Of a stretch of DNA of 64,000 nt, positions 9,443 through 17,658 are shown one piece after another (position 1 is the first letter of the stretch; each line of letters opens with the position of its first letter). Under the pieces are notes generated by a model that saw nothing but the letters and a program-made list of their open reading frames with translations, did no database searches and had not been told where the DNA came from. Location: positions 310,001 through 374,000 of the forward strand of contig NZ_SJTF01000001.1 of NCBI RefSeq assembly GCF_004634245.1, written 5' to 3'. Both the position numbers and the translations under genes were made by a program. This DNA is from Flavobacterium foetidum. Lineage in GTDB: Bacteria > Bacteroidota > Bacteroidia > Flavobacteriales > Flavobacteriaceae.

Positions 9443-10171
9443 ATGAAGTTAATCAAACTCGATGCCATAGATTCTACAAATGATTTTTTAAAATCGCTCG
9501 CAGCTTATGAGGAACTGGAGAATTTTACAGTCGTAACGGCTGAAAATCAGACTAAAGGAAAAGGGCAGCGTGGTTCTAAATGGGAATCTGAGAAAGGTAA
9601 AAACTTAATTATGAGTGTCTTGGTCAAAGATTTTTTGTTTGATAACGAAAAGTTTTTTGAACTCAGTGTTATCGTTTCATTAAGTGTAATTGAAGTTTTA
9701 AAATCGCTAAATATCCCTGAATTAAGTATTAAGTGGCCAAACGACATTATGTCATATAATAAAAAAATTGGTGGCATACTTATCGAAAATACCATCAAAA
9801 GTGATGGCAGAATTGTGTCAGTTGTGGGCTTAGGCCTAAATGTAAACCAAACCAATTTTGATGAATTGCCTCAAGCTTCTTCACTTTGTGTTATCTTGAA
9901 TAAAACTTTAGATAAGGAAATATTCCCAGCTTTGATAACAGACAAAATCAAAGAAAAAATTGCGTTATGGGAAACGTCTTCGTCTATCTTCTGGCAGGAG
10001 TATTTCAATTCTTTATTCCGAAAAGGTGTGCCAATGCCTTTTAAAAATCTTGATGACCGCAATTTCATGGGAATTATTCAGGGTGTTTCTTCTTTTGGGA
10101 AAATACAAATTTTACTTGAAGACGATTCTGTTTCCGAATTTGATATTAAGGAGATTAAGATGCTTTACTAA
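9443..10171 (+). CDS. birA: Biotin--[acetyl-CoA-carboxylase] ligase
   Basis: Attaches biotin to the biotin carboxyl carrier protein of acetyl-CoA carboxylase by way of biotinyl-AMP. Motifs: STNDFLKSL at the N-terminus, GKGQRGSKWESEKGKNL (the biotinyl-AMP loop, GRGxxGRxW in other members), and SIKWPNDIMSYNKKIGGIL. At 242 residues it lacks the N-terminal winged helix of E. coli BirA, so it is a class I enzyme without repressor function. It starts 93 bp from the divergent rsfS gene. Confidence 0.94.
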   Translation: MKLIKLDAIDSTNDFLKSLAAYEELENFTVVTAENQTKGKGQRGSKWESEKGKNLIMSVLVKDFLFDNEKFFELSVIVSLSVIEVLKSLNIPELSIKWPNDIMSYNKKIGGILIENTIKSDGRIVSVVGLGLNVNQTNFDELPQASSLCVILNKTLDKEIFPALITDKIKEKIALWETSSSIFWQEYFNSLFRKGVPMPFKNLDDRNFMGIIQGVSSFGKIQILLEDDSVSEFDIKEIKMLY

Positions 10172-10190
10172 CTTGCTAAGATTTTTTGCC

Positions 10191-10322
10191 GCAAAGGCTC
10201 CAAGTCGCAAAGTGTAATCTGCTTAAATCTTTTTAAATCTGCGTGAGAATTTCTGTATTTTATGGGAAATAGATCTGTTCGAAAAACAAAAAAAAACTTT
10301 GTGCCTTAGCGCCTTCACGGCA
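10191..10322. repeat. Palindromic intergenic repeat (GCCGCAAAGGC type)
   Basis: The two ends are imperfect inverted copies: TTGCCGCAAAGGC...CGCAAAG on the left and CTTTGTGCCTTAGCGCCTTC...GGCAA on the right. The interior holds the phrase AATCTGCTTAAATC...TGCGTGA, which recurs at about 20128-20155 and, reworked, at 24930-24968. Similar end phrases occur at 18062-18135 and 46930-46960. It looks like one member of a dispersed non-coding repeat family. Confidence 0.6.
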
Positions 10323-10327
10323 ATAAC

Positions 10328-10355
10328 AAAAAAAAGCCCGATCGTTAAATCAGGC
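10328..10355 (-). terminator. Intrinsic terminator of the SRPBCC gene
   Basis: Reading leftward: GCCTGAT, a 6-nt loop, ATCGGGC, then a run of T. It sits 22 nt after the stop of the gene ending at 10378. Confidence 0.65.
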
Positions 10356-10377
10356 CTTCATTTATAATTTAAAAGTA

Positions 10378-10770
10378 TTAAAGCTTGTGCATATTATTAG
10401 CTAAAGTTTCGATAAACTTGCTTATTGGGCCTTTAACCATCATAGCCATCATGGCATTAAACTCTCCTTCAAAAAATAATTGAACAGCACTTTCTGAATC
10501 AGAAACACTATCAATGTTTGAAGTAAGTGTAAACGGAAGTTTATCACTTGCAGCACCTAGAACAATTTTGTTAGGAGCTGTTTTTTCTTTCATTTTTAAT
10601 TTGATTTCTGGCATGCCTTTCAATCCAAAAATAAAAGCGTCTTCTCCGGTTACTTCAAATTTAGCAATATTATCCGGCATTAATTTTTCAAAATTTCGTA
10701 CATCAGACAATTGATCAAAAAGATCCTGAGCTGATTTCTGAACTGTAACTTTTGGACTTTCTAAGTTCAT
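10378..10770 (-). CDS. SRPBCC (START-like) family protein
   Basis: A 130-residue protein with the helix-grip pattern of SRPBCC proteins: an N-terminal strand, the helix AQDLFDQLSDVRNFEKLMP, a run of antiparallel strands and a long C-terminal helix (VKGPISKFIETLANNMHKL). Such folds bind lipids or other hydrophobic ligands. No signal peptide is present, so it should be cytoplasmic. The gene follows pyrE in the same direction after a 136-bp gap. The ligand and role are not recognisable. Confidence 0.75.
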   Translation of the reverse strand: MNLESPKVTVQKSAQDLFDQLSDVRNFEKLMPDNIAKFEVTGEDAFIFGLKGMPEIKLKMKEKTAPNKIVLGAASDKLPFTLTSNIDSVSDSESAVQLFFEGEFNAMMAMMVKGPISKFIETLANNMHKL

Positions 10771-10906
10771 ATAGTGTTTTTTTGTTTTGTTTTATCAAGT
10801 GTTTTTTTACCGCAAAGTTCGCAAGGCTAGAATTAGTATAAATTCCAATTTTCTAAATTCCAAATCCCAAAAAAGGAGCGTAGCGAATTTCTAGAAAATC
10901 TAAAAT

Positions 10907-11551
10907 CTATTCCTGTCCCCAAGTTGATGGACTTTCGTTCCATTCAAGCAGTGTAGATTGCTGGTCTTCTGTGATATATTGTTTTTGAACTGCTAAACTA
11001 AGAAGATTCTCGTAGTTGCTTAAAGTGAACAAGTCAATATTAGCTTCTTTGAAATTTTCTTCGGCAACACCAAAACCGTAAGTAAAGATTGCAGCCATAC
11101 CTTTAATGTTAGCACCTTCGCTTCTTAAAGCTTCTACAGCCATCAAGCTGCTTTTTCCGGTGCTAATTAAATCTTCAACCACTACAACATTTTGTCCTTT
11201 TTGCAAAAAACCTTCCACTTGGTTTTGTCTTCCGTGTTTTTTTGGTTCGGGACGTACGTATACGAATGGAAGACCTAAACTTTCGGCAACTAGAATACCA
11301 ACTCCAATGGCTCCAGTGGCAACACCAGCAATGACATCAGGCTTTCCAAATTGTTTTTCGATGTTCTTAGCAAACTCATCACGAACATAATTTCTGATGC
11401 TCGGAAATGAAAGAATCAGCCTATTATCACAATAAATAGGAGATTTCCAGCCGGAAGCCCATGTAAAAGGATTTTCGGGATTCAATTTAATTGCATTTAT
11501 TTGCAAAAGCAATTCGGCTGTTTTTTCGGCAGTATCTTTATTAAAAATCAT
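10907..11551 (-). CDS. pyrE: Orotate phosphoribosyltransferase
   Basis: Joins orotate to PRPP to give OMP in pyrimidine synthesis. The 214-residue protein has ASGWKSPIYCDNR at the N-terminus (substrate loop), YVRPEPKKHG (catalytic lysine loop) and the PRPP-binding motif VVVVEDLISTGKS. A start 11 codons further upstream is possible in frame, but it would fall inside the promoter, and the homologous N-terminus begins MIFNKDTAEKTAELL; 11551 is therefore chosen. It is divergent from the Nudix gene, with only 7 bp between the two start codons. Confidence 0.95.
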   Translation of the reverse strand: MIFNKDTAEKTAELLLQINAIKLNPENPFTWASGWKSPIYCDNRLILSFPSIRNYVRDEFAKNIEKQFGKPDVIAGVATGAIGVGILVAESLGLPFVYVRPEPKKHGRQNQVEGFLQKGQNVVVVEDLISTGKSSLMAVEALRSEGANIKGMAAIFTYGFGVAEENFKEANIDLFTLSNYENLLSLAVQKQYITEDQQSTLLEWNESPSTWGQE

Positions 11552-11555
11552 AGTA

Positions 11556-11585
11556 CAAATGTATAAAGTTTTTGTAAACGACAAA
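11556..11585 (-). promoter_or_regulatory. pyrE promoter inside the Nudix reading frame
   Basis: Reading leftward: TTTG (11585-11582), 18 nt, then TACATTTG (11563-11556), a perfect match to the Bacteroidota -33/-7 pattern. The -7 box ends 4 nt before the pyrE ATG, so the transcript should be leaderless or nearly so. The whole promoter lies in the first nine codons of the oppositely oriented Nudix gene. Confidence 0.75.
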
Positions 11586-12188
11586 CCACTTTTTTTGACA
11601 AATGAAATTTCGAAGGAAACAGATTTTCAATTGTTCTTGTTAGAGAGTATTGATATAGAGCAGCTTATAATTAAAATTTTTCAAAATAAAATTCAAAAAG
11701 CGATTCTATATCATCCAGACGAAAGTGAAATGATGAAAACCCTAAAAGCCAAAATTCCGGTTAATAAAGCGGGCGGAGGCTTTGTCTACAATAAGAAAGG
11801 CGAAGTCTTGTTTATCTTTAGAAACGGAAAGTGGGACCTGCCAAAAGGCGGCATCGAGAAAGGGGAAGACATCGAAGCGACGGCTATGCGTGAGGTAGAG
11901 GAGGAGACAGGAGTAAACCAGCTTCGTATTACGAACAAACTTCAAAAAACCTATCATATCTTTAAGCGCAACGGAAAATACAAACTCAAAATCACACATT
12001 GGTTCGAAATGTTTTCTGATTTTGAAGGAACACCACACGGGCAATTAGAAGAGGGAATCGAAAAAGTGGCTTGGTTAAATCCAGAGCAAATCAAAGAAGC
12101 ACTTAAGAATTCGTACGAGAATATTAAATTGTTGTTTGAAGAAGAAGAAAGTCCAATAGTAAAAGTTAGAAATTCCAATGGCATTTAG
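11559..12188 (+). CDS. Nudix hydrolase
   Basis: A 209-residue protein with a complete Nudix box at about 97-119 (Gly98, then REVEEETG at 111-118). These enzymes hydrolyse nucleoside diphosphates linked to another group. The N-terminal ~65 residues form a separate alpha/beta segment not needed for the Nudix fold. The start is 8 bp from that of the divergent pyrE gene, so the two promoters must be embedded in each other's coding DNA; a near-consensus -7 box TATCTTTA lies at 11533-11540 within pyrE. The substrate is unknown. Confidence 0.85.
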   Translation: MYKVFVNDKPLFLTNEISKETDFQLFLLESIDIEQLIIKIFQNKIQKAILYHPDESEMMKTLKAKIPVNKAGGGFVYNKKGEVLFIFRNGKWDLPKGGIEKGEDIEATAMREVEEETGVNQLRITNKLQKTYHIFKRNGKYKLKITHWFEMFSDFEGTPHGQLEEGIEKVAWLNPEQIKEALKNSYENIKLLFEEEESPIVKVRNSNGI

Positions 12189-12212
12189 CTGTTGGAATTT
12201 CTAGCTTCATTT

Positions 12213-12242
12213 GGTTTCAAGTTTCAGGTTTCAAGTTTCAGG
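12213..12242. repeat. Tandem TTTCAAGTTTCAGG phrase
   Basis: Two direct copies of a 14-base unit. The same phrase appears, in either orientation, at about 19908-19935, 20170-20200, 22335-22360 and 26098-26133, all between genes. Confidence 0.7.
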
Positions 12243-13172
12243 TTATGCTCGATATGTTTCTATAAAATTTATGACTTCTCTAATTACAATTTCTGGTTGG
12301 TCTTCTTGCACATAAGTCTTTGAATTCGGAATCGAAACTAATTTTGAATAGCTAAACATATCTTTTAATCGCTTTCCTAGTTCTAAAGGAAACAGTTTTT
12401 TGTCATCTTCTCCCCAAAGAATAAGAACAGGATTTTTAAGGGATTTCAGCTTTTCTGCAGCCCTAATGGTATATTTCGGCGACCAAGTTGCTACATTCGA
12501 AGCAAAATTTTTTCTTACTTCTTTATTTTCGATAAAAGTTTTTAAAAACAGTGCAGCGAATTCTTCATTTGTTACTTTATGAGAAAGTAATCCCATCATC
12601 AAATCTGAAGTAAGAAGGCTTTTTATTTTGAAAGCATTTCCTAACAAGGAAATAAACCCCGGAATTTTTACAGCTCTAATTAAATATCTGAATTTTGAGG
12701 GCGGAAAAACGTCCTGTACTTCGCAGTTTGAAAAAATCAACTTGTCGATATTTTCAGGATATAGCGAAGCAAATATTTGCGCATAAGCCCCTCCAGTATC
12801 GTTAGAAAACAGAATCACTTTGTCAAGAGCAAGATAATCTAAAACGTTTTTTATGAGTTGCGCTATGCCGATTGGAGACAAATCGACATTGTTTTCTAGC
12901 GGAATAGTATGTCCTCCGATAGGCAAATCAATAGCAATACATCTGTATTTTGCACTTAGTGGCTGAATGATTTTGCGCCACGTATTCGAATTTGAAAGTG
13001 TTCCGTGAAGAAACACAATAGGAATGCCGGCGCCTTCATCCATATATTCGATGCTACCGCTATCTATTGCCGCTACATGACGCTTAAAAGTTGCCGAGAA
13101 AGTGTTTAGATTTTTATCGATGCTTTCAGTTCTTTGCATAAATGTAAGTTTTGGTTTATACAAAGAAATCAA
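12243..13172 (-). CDS. Alpha/beta hydrolase with Asp nucleophile, catalytic His missing
   Basis: A 309-residue cytoplasmic alpha/beta hydrolase. Oxyanion motif LHG at 55-57. The nucleophile elbow reads FSNDTGG, placing Asp125 where haloalkane dehalogenases and epoxide hydrolases have HDWGG, rather than the GxSxG serine. A helical cap lies at about 150-230, and an acid strand LILWGEDDKKLFP follows. In dehalogenases the catalytic His is in a GLHYLQED-type motif; here the matching stretch is SKTYVQEDQPE with Thr286 at the His position. The enzyme may be inactive, altered, or use another residue. It is followed upstream by a Crp-type regulator gene in the same direction. An alternative start is Met12. 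Confidence 0.75.
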   Translation of the reverse strand: MISLYKPKLTFMQRTESIDKNLNTFSATFKRHVAAIDSGSIEYMDEGAGIPIVFLHGTLSNSNTWRKIIQPLSAKYRCIAIDLPIGGHTIPLENNVDLSPIGIAQLIKNVLDYLALDKVILFSNDTGGAYAQIFASLYPENIDKLIFSNCEVQDVFPPSKFRYLIRAVKIPGFISLLGNAFKIKSLLTSDLMMGLLSHKVTNEEFAALFLKTFIENKEVRKNFASNVATWSPKYTIRAAEKLKSLKNPVLILWGEDDKKLFPLELGKRLKDMFSYSKLVSIPNSKTYVQEDQPEIVIREVINFIETYRA

Positions 13173-13209
13173 TTACTGTTGTCAAAAAAATAGACAATTG
13201 TCCTAAAAA

Positions 13210-13767
13210 TCAGTTTGTTTTGCGCAGTCTGCTCAAATGCCGCGAAGTTATTCCTAAATAAGAGGACAAGTACTTTAAAGGAATATATTTGATAAATTTT
13301 GAATGATTTTCTACAAGCGAATCGTACCTTTCTTTTGCCGTTTGCTTCTGAAAAGAAACAGCACGATTTTCTGTCTTTATATATTCCATTTCTGTCAAAA
13401 ATCTGCCTGCAGCCTGCCATTCTAAACTATTTTCGTATAAATAGAATAGGTCTTTTCTTTTTAAAACAATCAATTCGGTATCACAAAGCGCCTGGATGTT
13501 TTCAAAAGTAGGTTCCTGCGTTATAAAACTAGAATAAGCAGAAGCCAATTCGTTTTCAAAAGCAATACATTTCGTGATTTCATTCCCTTCGGTATTGGTG
13601 TAAAAGGAACGGACAATACCTCTTTTTATAAAAACAATTTCATTGCAGATATTTCCTTCCTTAATAAGAAAATCGTTTTTCTTGAGGATTCTGTTTTCTG
13701 TAAAACCATTTAGTTTTTCAAGTTCACTATCAGAAATGATTTGTAATGATTTTAGGAAATGTATCAT
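13210..13767 (-). CDS. Crp/Fnr-family transcription regulator
   Basis: A 185-residue protein with an N-terminal cyclic-nucleotide-binding beta-roll (about 20-115; FLIKEGNICNEIVFIKRGIV) and a C-terminal winged helix (about 140-185; LKYLSSYLGITSRHLSRLRK as recognition helix). No Cys cluster for an Fe-S centre is seen, so it is not FNR-like. A perfect -7 box TAAATTTG (leftward, 13804-13797) sits 30 nt before the start. It lies 37 bp upstream of the alpha/beta hydrolase gene and may control it. The effector is unknown. Confidence 0.88.
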   Translation of the reverse strand: MIHFLKSLQIISDSELEKLNGFTENRILKKNDFLIKEGNICNEIVFIKRGIVRSFYTNTEGNEITKCIAFENELASAYSSFITQEPTFENIQALCDTELIVLKRKDLFYLYENSLEWQAAGRFLTEMEYIKTENRAVSFQKQTAKERYDSLVENHSKFIKYIPLKYLSSYLGITSRHLSRLRKTN

Positions 13768-13881
13768 TTTAAGGTAATTGATTTAGTAGCTTGATGCAAA
13801 TTTACTCATCTTTTCAAATCTTTACCTAATTCTGTTTTTAAGACAGCAAGATTTTGTTTTTATACGATGTTTACAATAACA

Positions 13882-14110
13882 TTTAGGGCGTGCCACCATC
13901 CCGATAAGAGTGCCAATATGCTTTACGCTTATACGCCCTCTTATCGGGATGCTGTCGGGCTTTCACTGCTACTTCGGTAGCTTAGCTCTATCCCTCACGT
14001 GGGGATATGCTTTGTGGTTAAGGTTTTGTTTGTTTTTTGTTGGCGTGAGCGTCCCGATCGTCCTTTTTAGTTTTGATTTAGATTGCGATCACGAGCGGGA
14101 CGCTCGCGAT
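13882..14110. repeat. Structured GGGCGTGCC-type repeat, interrupted by the IS element
   Basis: Between the Crp gene and the IS. It contains a perfect 14-bp inverted repeat (13897-13910 with 13938-13951, 27-nt loop), the phrase TCGGGCTTTC...TCCCTCACG, and a second inverted repeat (14047-14056 with 14096-14105). Phrases of this kind are, from memory, common in Bacteroidota intergenic DNA. The right part, CGCTCGCGCCAGCAGG, continues at 15574 on the far side of the IS, so the insertion split one repeat. No gene is seen here. Confidence 0.6.
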
Positions 14111-15573
14111 CAATGTCATTAAGTTAAGGAAAATCTATATCGCATCTTTCTGGTTTTTAAGTACTACAGGTCTCACTCCAGTTCTATATTTGCCAGATTC
14201 CCGTTTGTTATTTCGGTTTAATCGAATTGGAATTGTATTTTGAAGAAAGAGATTTTCTAGTTCTTTGAATACTTCTTCCAAGGGTGCTTCTTTAAAAAGT
14301 AGTTCTAAAATTCGGTTTTTTAAAAATCCATAAGACAAATTGGTGTTTATTTTGTAATCTAACTTTCTGGTTCGATTTTTAGCTTTTAATTCTTCTTCCA
14401 AATCGTTTACAATAATCGACTGCAGGTTGCTGATAAATACCGCACAGAAAAAATCCTGCTCAATACTAATTTTAGAATAACCCGTGAAATATTCTACTTT
14501 TAATTTGTTTTTTAATTCATCGCAAAATGTTTCAACTCCCCATCTTAGAAAATACAATTCTTTAAATATGTCTGATGGATAAATCTGACTGTCCAGTAAA
14601 GATGTCATCAAAATTTCAGTTTCTCCACTGGACAAGCCAACCCGAACCAGCCGGACTTTTATACTTGTAGATTTATTATAATCTTTTCCGGCAAAAGAGT
14701 GTTTTTCCTGCGGGAAAACATCGACAATCAGGCTTCTTTTACCGCTTGATATAAATTCACTTACTATCCTGCTGTGATTTTTCTGGACTCTTATCAGATA
14801 ATCAACCCCAGACTTAATATGTTCATATTTAAAATCATAAGAAGGATATCCTCTATCGTAAATTATTAAATCATCTTCTTTCCAATGATACTTATGCTTC
14901 AAGGCTGATTCTCGTTCTCCTGTTTTTATGTTTTCCAGAACTGAATCTAAAACCAGCTGATTGAGCACATCGTACAATACTGAAGATTTTGCCTGAATAA
15001 TTGAGGTGTTGGTCTGATTTTTTGATTCTCCAAAAAGTCATTTTTAATTCCTCAGTATAAGGCAGGGTTATCTTTGAACCATCAACAGCTAAAACTCTAA
15101 AGCCCTTAAACCTCTTTATATTTTCGTTGCTCTGCACATAATAATTATCTGTAATTACAGTTGATAAATAGTTAAAAACCTCAGGTTTTATTTTCTGTCT
15201 TTTTTGAACAAAAGCACTGGATGTAAAATGTTCAACTTTCTGTGAATCCAATTTTGCATTCAGATATTCCAGAAAATTATTAATTTCTATGGCCATGCTT
15301 TTCTTTAATAAATTCAGCATAAAAAGCAAAACCTGACCGAAAGCTGTTTACGTTTTCTGGTAAAATCCTGTTCATTCATCTTAAAAGAGGTTATTATTTC
15401 TTTGCTAAAAATCTCATCTCTCAATTTTTTAATTATTAAAATTGAATTCTTGGGCATATTTAAAAACTGTAAAATTACAGTTTAAATATAAGAAAAATAA
15501 TACAATTAAACCAATTTATATAAGCATACTTAATTGAATTTAAGAGCTTTAATGTCTTAACTTAATGACATTG
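14111..15573. mobile_element. IS4-family insertion sequence, 1463 bp, decayed
   Basis: Bounded by perfect 18-bp terminal inverted repeats: CAATGTCATTAAGTTAAG at 14111-14128 and its complement at 15556-15573. The flanks share CGCTCGCG (14101-14108 and 15574-15581), the likely target duplication, of which 8 of 10 bases still match. It carries one leftward transposase gene broken by frameshifts, and it sits 31 bp from the 3' end of the nucleotidyltransferase gene. Confidence 0.88.
14135..15457 (-). pseudogene. IS4-family transposase, two frameshifts
   Basis: The DDE transposase is intact in content but not in frame. Reading leftward from ATG 15457: the N-terminus (MPKNSILIIKKLRDEIF...) shifts frame near 15340-15352. 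The next segment carries the first catalytic Asp (VLAVDGSKITLP). A second shift at the run of five bases near 15032-15036 then breaks the phrase that should read FGESKNQTNTSIIQAKSS. The last segment has YDRGYPSYDF (second Asp) and a perfect YREK signature, YFLRWGVETFCDELK. About 440 codons in all, as usual for the family. It is probably unable to move itself unless frameshifting occurs; a related copy could act in trans. Confidence 0.85.
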
Positions 15574-15604
15574 CGCTCGCGCCAGCAGGAGCAATAGTTT
15601 TATT

Positions 15605-16891
15605 CTATCTATTGCTTATTGGGACATCAATTCTGTCTCTTGCTACACAATAACCATTTTTAATTATATAGCACTCGGCATAATGAGCGCCTTCAAAATC
15701 TGAACTTTCCTTTCTTTCATTCTTAGAAAAATTGCTATTTATGATTTGTCCTCTTAATGAGTTTCTTCTGTAAGCAATTTCGCCTTCATTTTTTATTTTC
15801 CAAAGGACTTCAAATGGTTCTGGTACATCAGTATTATCTATAAAGAAACGCAATTTTTTGTTTTTTGATAAATATTTTATGGTTCTTAACAAACCTGTCC
15901 TATAGCCATCTTGTGTTATTTCACAATCAATTCTTAATTTATACTTGATGTTTAAAGGATATTTGTCTTCAATATACTCTTCTTGAGAATTATAATTGTA
16001 ACTTGATTCTTTAACAACTTTTGGATAAGGAAATGGTTTTCCAAAAACTTTCCGCCATATTTCATAGACTCCAGAGTTTTCTCTTTTTTCTATAGCTTCT
16101 TCAACAATAAAGAAAGCTTTTTTTGCTTTGGTTTTAAAATTTGATTTTTTTTTATAAACATGCTGGTTACTACCTGGAGAATACCAGTATACTCGATCAT
16201 CATTTAGTTCTTTTAGATAATTAAAAAAATCTCTAATTAATAAATCATAGTATTCAAATGTATAATCTTGATAATCTGGGTTTTCTTTGAAAAAATTATA
16301 AACAAAAGTATCAATTAATAAACCACCTATTTTGACTCCACTTTTGTTTTTCCATGCTCTTATTATTTTAGATAAGATTATTAAATTTCCATTACAGTCA
16401 ATATCAAAGTTAGATATTTCTTGAGATTCAGGTATAGGGTCAGTTTTTTTCCAGCTACCTCCATTATTTGAATCTGCATATGTAAAACTTCCATCTTTTT
16501 CTTCAAAAGCTGGACAAACTTCAATAAAATCATTTCCAAACTCAATTACAACAACTTGTCCATCACCTCTAACTTCTGATTGTGAATAAGTTTTTAAGAT
16601 CGAATTTTTTACATCTTGTAGTAACTGGCTCTGTTTATTTCCTTCTCTGTTATTGTATTTTGTGTAGGCAGAATCAGGAAGTATAAATAATAAATCTAAA
16701 TCACTAACTCCATTTATTGCAGTTCCTCTGCCATAACTACCAACATATATACCATTTTCTGAATTAGAATCTATATTATGAAAATCGGTATTTAATCTTT
16801 TTGTAATGGTTGAAAACCTATTTTCAATACTTTCTTCATTTGTAACAGTTAAATTATTTACAAAGTCTTGGAATACTTGGGATACATTCAT
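15605..16891 (-). CDS. SMODS/CD-NTase-type nucleotidyltransferase with AGS-C sensor domain
   Basis: A 428-residue predicted oligonucleotide-second-messenger synthase. The polymerase-beta-like core has GSYGRGTAINGVSDLDLLFI (51-70), with Gly51-Ser52 and metal-binding Asp64/Asp66, and a third acidic site in FIEVCPAF (Glu124). A helical region follows (about 165-300). The last ~118 residues (from 311) match the AGS-C domain (adenylyl/guanylyl and SMODS C-terminal sensor), including EVLWKIKNEGE and SLRGQI. Its start overlaps the SLATT gene end by 38 bp, so the two are one operon. Such pairs are predicted anti-phage (CBASS-like) modules. The nucleotide product is unknown. AT content looks higher than in neighbours, which hints at transfer. 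Confidence 0.88.
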   Translation of the reverse strand: MNVSQVFQDFVNNLTVTNEESIENRFSTITKRLNTDFHNIDSNSENGIYVGSYGRGTAINGVSDLDLLFILPDSAYTKYNNREGNKQSQLLQDVKNSILKTYSQSEVRGDGQVVVIEFGNDFIEVCPAFEEKDGSFTYADSNNGGSWKKTDPIPESQEISNFDIDCNGNLIILSKIIRAWKNKSGVKIGGLLIDTFVYNFFKENPDYQDYTFEYYDLLIRDFFNYLKELNDDRVYWYSPGSNQHVYKKKSNFKTKAKKAFFIVEEAIEKRENSGVYEIWRKVFGKPFPYPKVVKESSYNYNSQEEYIEDKYPLNIKYKLRIDCEITQDGYRTGLLRTIKYLSKNKKLRFFIDNTDVPEPFEVLWKIKNEGEIAYRRNSLRGQIINSNFSKNERKESSDFEGAHYAECYIIKNGYCVARDRIDVPISNR

Positions 16892-17462
16892 AAAACAAAC
16901 ATGATAAAATTAAAATTGAAGTAATTAAAAATATGATTTTTAATGAGTTAGGTATTTTGTCCTTGAAAAAAGTTAATTTTAATTCATTTACAATCCAATC
17001 AGTTTGCATTTCATAAAAAAATTTAAAGTGTGCATACCAACTAGACATAAATACTTGTTTACTAACATTATTACTGTAAAAATCATTTAAAATGTTATTA
17101 TAAGATGCCTCATAATTTTGATACGAAAAATTCGTGTCTGATTTTGCACGATAGTACAAATCTCTAATAGAATTAAATAATCTTGTAAGTCTAATGCCTT
17201 CATTCTCAAATTCACTTGTCTTACTTTTGAATACTTCTAAATACATTATAGCAATACCCACAAAAATTAGTAAGATTGAAAGCTCTTTATTCAAAGGAAT
17301 ATTTTCATATGCAATTTGGATTATACCAACTGCTAATGATATAAATCCTACCCAGCTAGGAAGTTTATTAATTATATCATAAGATGAAAAGTTTTTTTTT
17401 GCACCAAATCCTATATCGTAACCTTTTTGAGCTAATGTGTTTAAAAATTCTTCTTTTCTCAT
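16854..17462 (-). CDS. SLATT-type membrane effector
   Basis: A 202-residue protein with two closely spaced N-terminal TM helices (about 37-53 and 61-77), a soluble helical region (80-165) and a third hydrophobic segment near the C-terminus (173-191). This topology and its pairing with a SMODS nucleotidyltransferase fit the SLATT effectors, which are thought to form membrane pores when their partner makes its signal nucleotide. It is the first gene of a two-gene unit. The family call rests on topology and context more than on sequence motifs. Confidence 0.72.
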   Translation of the reverse strand: MRKEEFLNTLAQKGYDIGFGAKKNFSSYDIINKLPSWVGFISLAVGIIQIAYENIPLNKELSILLIFVGIAIMYLEVFKSKTSEFENEGIRLTRLFNSIRDLYYRAKSDTNFSYQNYEASYNNILNDFYSNNVSKQVFMSSWYAHFKFFYEMQTDWIVNELKLTFFKDKIPNSLKIIFLITSILILSCLFYECIPSIPRLCK

Positions 17463-17530
17463 TAAATTAAAATGTTAATTATTGTTGATGGATGGTTTTC
17501 AAATTTATAAGATTATTAGTGTACTTTTTT

Positions 17531-17622
17531 ACGGAAAACCGTAAAACTTCAAAATGTTTACAAAATCCGATGGCGTGGATTTACAATCCGTGCCCACAAA
17601 GTAAAGCAAGGTTGCTTTTTAC
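17531..17622. repeat. REP-like cluster of small palindromes
   Basis: Three short palindromes in a row: ACGG-AAAA-CCGT (17531-17542), GGATT-TAC-AATCC (17577-17589) and GTAAAGCAA-GG-TTGCTTTTTAC (17601-17622). The phrase GGCGTGGATTTACAATCCGT resembles REP-type sequences linked to RAYT transposases in Bacteroidota (recalled, not searched). It lies between the SLATT and cREC genes. Confidence 0.45.
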
Positions 17623-17658
17623 AATTGTTTTCTTTACAAGTATAGTTAAAAATCTGCA

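Noticed and set aside
13169..13420. Leftward 83-codon frame overlapping the Crp-type gene
   Set aside because: Alternative frame of the regulator gene; the longer frame has the HTH.
13910..14122. A 70-codon rightward frame
   Set aside because: It lies wholly inside the structured GGGCGTGCC-type repeat.
17463..17658. tRNA-like hairpins
   Set aside because: No cloverleaf or anticodon arrangement; only short unrelated palindromes.
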